A stretch of 22,621 nt of DNA from Paramacrobiotus richtersi (lineage: Eukaryota; Tardigrada; Eutardigrada; Parachela; Macrobiotidae), in the NCBI GenBank assembly GCA_034698045.1, contig JAQGAU010000922.1, forward strand, positions 1 through 22,621, read 5' to 3'. Positions within the stretch are counted from its first letter, which is position 1; each line of letters starts with the position of its first letter. Under the pieces are notes generated by a model. It saw nothing but the letters and a program-made list of their open reading frames with translations. It had not been told where the DNA came from and did not search any database. Positions 18,828 to 22,621 of the stretch are shown here, one piece after another. A program made the position numbers and the translations under genes.

Positions 18828-19787
18828 ATGCCGTCGGAGATAACCAAGGTCACCACTCTAGTGATATTTCTAAACCATCTACTGCTTTCTCGCAGTCAAG
18901 TCCCGATGTTTATGTCGCTGCCGTTGAGGCAGTTTCGTTTTCTTACCCCCTTTCCAAACGGTGGAATCCGTTTGGTACCAGTCCTATGGCAAGTACCAGT
19001 ACGACAACCACGACCACAACGCCACGTTACGCCAGTGATCACGAAAAGTGCGTTGCTTCGTTAATCTTGAGAAGCTGCTTACGTTAGCTCATATAAATGA
19101 ACAGCTCGGTACGTACAGTATGTAGTCGTATCACAAGCGAAACGTTTTTCCTCTGCAGTCTGCTCTGGTACTACTCCGCCTAACCCTACTCCTGTTGACG
19201 TGCTCACCATAACGGACATCGTCGAAATCACATCCGAAGGCTATAACGCTTACGCGCCAAACCAGGCTGTTTGTCGTTACTCCTTTCAGCCACCTTCTGG
19301 GAAAAGTCTGAAGGTACGATATTTCATGATAAACTTCTCCATTACCAGTTGATAGCCGTTACTGCAGTTCGTAACGGACGGTCCTTTACAGATTGAGTTT
19401 CTGGACCTGGATCGACGTGCCGGTAAATACGGCATGGTTATACATTCAGTCTCTGCTGTCCTGTTGTTGCAAATCTTATGGTTGCTCATGCTTCGTAGAG
19501 TACGTTCGATCTCAGCACCTGCTGTTATGGGGTGTACGATAGTGCACCGTCACTGGAAATAATCTGCAACAATAACTGCCCGCCGTCGTCTTTCAGTTCC
19601 GGTACCGGTGAGCAGAAGGTAAGCGGCAGCTTATTCGCGATCGTATTTGGTCTTTCGGCTCTTATCCTTAATATAATTGCCTACTCTGCTTCACCAGTCT
19701 TTTTATAGGATCTATTTATCACTATTGATCCCGGTTCGGCTGCTTCCGGTCCGTCCACATTTAAAACTCAGAATTACCGTAGTTTAA
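18828..19787 (+). pseudogene. Gene 4: internally deleted CUB-like family member
   Basis: Exon equivalents: fused 1/2 18828-19047, 19159-19313, 19392-19422, 19499-19618, 19709-19787. The signal peptide and LPLRQFRFLTPFPNGGI match genes 3 and 5. The sequence then jumps into the end of the mucin exon, losing the Cys motif, intron 1 and most of exon 2. The fused exon still ends in phase 1 at a GTGCGT donor and joins exon 3 (CSGTTPPNPTPVDVLTITD) in frame, but the former mucin part is read in a different frame. Exon 4 is 31 nt instead of 27, shifting the frame to a stop at 19540-19542. One extra A in the last exon shifts FKLRITVV. Exon 5 (STFDLSTCCYGVYDSAPS...CNNNC) is open in its own frame. Probably dead, or a truncated secreted product if expressed. 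Confidence 0.7.
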
Positions 19788-19900
19788 TCGAAGCGGCGGA
19801 TTGTGCGCTGTAACTGAATTGTAACGCAGCTGCCCGGCTTCCAGTTAATATTTAACCTGACGTACTGTGTTGGATAATACCAGTTTACAATGTGGAAATT

Positions 19901-19930
19901 TTGTTCTGCATCATCAATACATTGTTTTAA
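19901..19930 (+). promoter_or_regulatory. Conserved 3'-flank motif, gene 4
   Basis: TTGTTCTGCATCATCAATAC then ATTGTTTTAA, about 115 nt after the ancestral stop. The preceding CAGTTTACAATGTGGAAATT also matches the gene 2 flank. Confidence 0.4.
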
Positions 19931-20039
19931 AAAAGTTTTCGCAGTTAACACGATGATCTGCAGTTTCTGCTCGATTGTTGTTGTGCCCTATGTGTTGCTG
20001 TAAGTGGATTTCGTCACCGATAATTTTAAATTCTGGTTC

Positions 20040-22196
20040 CTTGTATTGTCGCAAATGAATTAAGGCACCGTAATGTGTGTTTTTGAGGAGAAATCGACTA
20101 TGAAAGCACAAGTTATCCGGTCGAGATGATAAACTGCATTATTTCCAAAATGGATGAATAAAATATTGTACAAAGTGTCGAAATATTTACAGTCTGAAAA
20201 ATAAAAATCAGACAAAACCTGGATAAAAAGATGAACAAAGCAATAAAAACGAAAAAAAGACAAACAAATATTCTGCAATACAATTTAAACGACTACTTAG
20301 CAAAAATCAGCAAAAAATAAAAAAAAAATACACAACCGTTATATTAAAAAACTTTGGAGATCAGCAAATATGCTAGAAAATAATCGAATCCAAGCGCGTG
20401 ACTAGAAGTGTGGAAACGATAAAAAAAACTCATAAAAGAGATGTCACGTGCAGGAACAACCGCCAAATTCCAAACAAAGTAAATAATTATCAGAAGAAGG
20501 TGAAGTACTGAATAAAAACGAACATATATTTCACAATAACGGCAATGCATTTTTAATTACGAATATTAAATATTGCGTTCAGTAATTACAAAAAATACAT
20601 ATATGAACCACTCTCTACATACAAAACACTGCGAAAACACGAAACAATTTAATGGAGACATTTTGGAACATCCGCATGTATACATGTTTAATACAATTAT
20701 AATAAACTATCTTTCGCTCTTTCTTAGCATAGTGTCATGAATAATGTGGTAATTGCGCTTGACGCAGGGTTGGCTGCGAACGTCATCGCACAGACAGAGT
20801 ACTCTTCCACATGGTAAGTTTTTGCATAAAAAGAAAGAACTATTACCTATTAATTTGACTAAGGCTTACATTATTCGACATTTTAGTAATTATTATTATT
20901 ATTATTAATATAATAAGACTGCAGCAGCCAAACTCTTCAGAAGAGACACTGGCTATTGAAAATTTTTGGATTTTGTGGATTTTGTAATTGTTTTGGTTGA
21001 TTTTCGAATTAGGAATTTAGATAAAAGAGTTTTATTTGCAGTAGTGATTCTAGCGCAGGCGGTGTTATGTAACTTTGCCAAAAAATTAAGGATGTCTAAC
21101 TTATTGGTATTATTCATTATCTTATGTTGTTTACGTAAAAAAAGTTAAAAATTAAATTATCAGAAAATATTGCCTGTCATATACCACATATTCAGATTTC
21201 TGTGCATTTTAACACAATATTCCTTACCATTTCTTGTCATTTTCCGGCCGGTTGACCTTCCGCATCCTCTGATTGGTCACACTCCACCCGATGAACGCCT
21301 CCCGCGCTTCCTGTCAATTCAAACACCCCGAAAACATTGATCCACAGATGCGTATCCGCCTTCAACATAAACCGGACACTCCCACAAGTAACCACGCCCT
21401 AGGGGAAAGAATCCAGTATCAGCTGGGTCTGGATGGAATACGAGTCGATAATACGGCTGATCTGCAAGTATATCCCAGTAGAGAGTATCCTCCGTCGCAT
21501 GGCAATGCCACGCTACAGAATTTACCTTTTGAAGTCGCTCGTTTCCGGAAATGACCCGGACAGCCGCCCGGTCAAGGGAGTTACCAAAAAAGTGAATCGA
21601 GCGCTCGCAGGCGTCGCATCTGGTTGGTTGGATGTTCGGCCGGGAAATAGTGGAACGGACTTGAAATACTGCGGTAGAAGCGCATGCGCTGTAATTTCGA
21701 CATCTGGTCAATAAAAAACTGAACAAAGGTTACCCATGCAAATAATAGTTTTGGAGAATTAGAAAAAAGTGTAATGAAAACTAGCAAACATACAGTGTGC
21801 TGTTCTTCTTCTTCCGCGTCTGTGTATGTGTTTATGCGTGACAAATTAAGTGCTTTTGTTTCGGACATGCGATGCGCTCTAAATTAGCTTGCGCTGCAAT
21901 TAAATCACCGTTTAATTGTTTTGTTTAACGTCCTCATTAAATATGCGGGCGCATATTGTTCTAAATAACAACATCGTCCATCAATTTCCGTACACAATGT
22001 GCGACATGTACTCCATCGAATTTTCGCTACATGTATCTTCTGCTACTGATGACTGCAATGTGCACGGCCGCCATGTTCGCCAACGACATCGCGCATAGCC
22101 GACCCGATCATGCAGTGGTCGCATCAGATCCGATCCGCTTGCACTAGTTTCTCTGTATTTTTGTCAACAAAACATGGGTGCCCAAGCCCGCCCAAG
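20040..22196. repeat. Duplicated spacer, copy 3 (before gene 5)
   Basis: No gene. 20140-20820 matches the AT-rich spacers after genes 1 and 2. 21222-22196 matches the blocks at 10225-11352 and 14818-15790 (TTCCGGCCGGTTGACCTTCC; ATCCAGTATCAGCTGGGTCT; GCGCATATTGTTCTAAATA). The segment 20830-21220 is not evidently shared and is about 250 nt shorter than its counterparts, so it was replaced or deleted. A minus frame at 21726-21319 (135 codons) includes PDPADTGFFPLGRGYLWECP. The homologous frame in copy 2 begins similarly (PDPADTG.LPLGR) but then has stops, so coding is not supported. Confidence 0.6.
20886..20908. repeat. (ATT)n microsatellite
   Basis: About seven ATT units in a row, inside the unshared part of the spacer before gene 5. 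A simple repeat with no sign of function. Confidence 0.8.
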
Positions 22197-22243
22197 GTTT
22201 CTTTTGTTTGGAATAAAAACAGCACTGTCGAACTGTCTCCTCA
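22197..22243 (+). promoter_or_regulatory. Conserved upstream element of gene 5
   Basis: GTTTCTTTTGTTTGGAATAA, an A-rich run, then CTGTCGAACTGTCTCCTCATG, ending about 100 nt before the ATG. It closely matches gene 3. Conservation continues down to TTAACTTCGTCTTAAGCCCC just before the start codon. Confidence 0.45.
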
Positions 22244-22343
22244 TGCTCACTGGCAGTCTATCTCTTTGCTAATGTATGCACGTTAAGTTTTAAACAAAGT
22301 TAACTTCGTCTTAAGCCCCGGACATTTCCTCACCTCGCCCGGA

Positions 22344-22621
22344 ATGATGCCGTCTGCGATGCGACAGGTTACCATAATTCTAATCATCTTTCTGAACCAT
22401 CTCTTGCAGTCTCGCAGTCAAGTCCCGGTGTTCATGTCGCTGCCGTTGGGGCAGTTTCGTTTTCTTGCCCCTTTTCCAAACGGTGGAATCCCGTCGCCCG
22501 TGACAACACCTCGACCCCCGTTCCCATTCGCATTCTTCGATCGGCCTCGGCTGGACACATCGGTGCCCGCCGGTGTCGATGCTGCTAGCATCAAAGCGCA
22601 GGGTGATGCGAACTTGGCGTT
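22344..22621 (+). CDS. Gene 5: CUB-like family member, 5' part of exon 1 (cut by window end)
   Basis: The frame is open from the double ATG at 22344/22347 to the window edge (about 92 codons). It codes a signal peptide (IILIIFLNHLLQSRSQ), the segment LPLGQFRFLAPFPNGGIPSP and FDRPRLDTSVPAGVDAAS, nearly identical to genes 2 and 3. The Cys motif should begin within the next 60 nt and is outside the window. No lesions are visible in the part shown, so this may be a functional copy. In gene 3 the second of the two ATG codons is the one kept (ATGCCGTC), so the 22347 start is equally likely. Confidence 0.75.
   Translation, partial: MMPSAMRQVTIILIIFLNHLLQSRSQVPVFMSLPLGQFRFLAPFPNGGIPSPVTTPRPPFPFAFFDRPRLDTSVPAGVDAASIKAQGDANLA

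Noticed and set aside
20966-21148. 60-codon hydrophobic frame
   Set aside because: It has no ATG at its start, lies in AT-rich low-complexity DNA, and has no counterpart in the paralogous spacers.
1-22621. tRNA or rRNA genes
   Set aside because: No cloverleaf with A/B boxes or rRNA-like conserved sequence was noticed by eye. A covariance-model search was not possible here.

Overview
The window looks like nuclear DNA from a compact-genome invertebrate animal. Genes are split by short GT-AG introns (53-130 nt, with a longer first intron), there are secreted mucin-like proteins and CUB-like domains, and a decayed retrotransposon lies between genes. A tardigrade-like source would fit, but that is inference and nothing here proves the taxon. 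There are no bacterial operons, rRNA, tRNA or CRISPR.

The main content is a tandem, head-to-tail array on the + strand of one secreted-protein family. The full architecture is: signal peptide; Pro/Phe-rich segment; Cys-rich EGF/EB-like motif (CPCAHPGGRCAD... C-x5-CVC ... C); Thr/Ser-rich mucin-like segment; C-terminal four-cysteine domain resembling CUB. The six exons match the modules. Exon 1 carries the signal peptide and Cys motif, exon 2 is mucin, and exons 3-6 are CUB-like, including a 27-nt microexon coding IEFVDLDIP or a close variant.

Members in order: gene 1 (3143-4821, intact with one non-homologous donor, 338 aa); a 5'-truncated relic (6473-7635); gene 2 (11493-13159, frameshift in the mucin exon, duplicated exon 5 fused to exon 6); gene 3 (15942-17759, frameshift in exon 1 and lost exon 3 acceptor); gene 4 (18828-19787, internal deletion of the Cys motif and most of the mucin, later frameshifts); gene 5 (22344 to the window end, exon 1 only, open).

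The spacers are duplicated too. The spacers before genes 2, 3 and 5 share about 2.3-2.5 kb of collinear, diverged sequence, with a strongly conserved 5' flank about 110-120 nt upstream of each ATG. A conserved 3' motif (CATCATCAATAC) lies about 100 nt after the stop of genes 1, 2 and 4.

Other content: a minus-strand gene end with two good exons (5676-6172); a minus-strand first exon (18324-18413), part of a region that resembles sequence at about 6300-6400; and a heavily frameshifted reverse-transcriptase C-terminal region of a LINE-type element (about 7900-8945). The first 3.1 kb holds no gene I can recognise.
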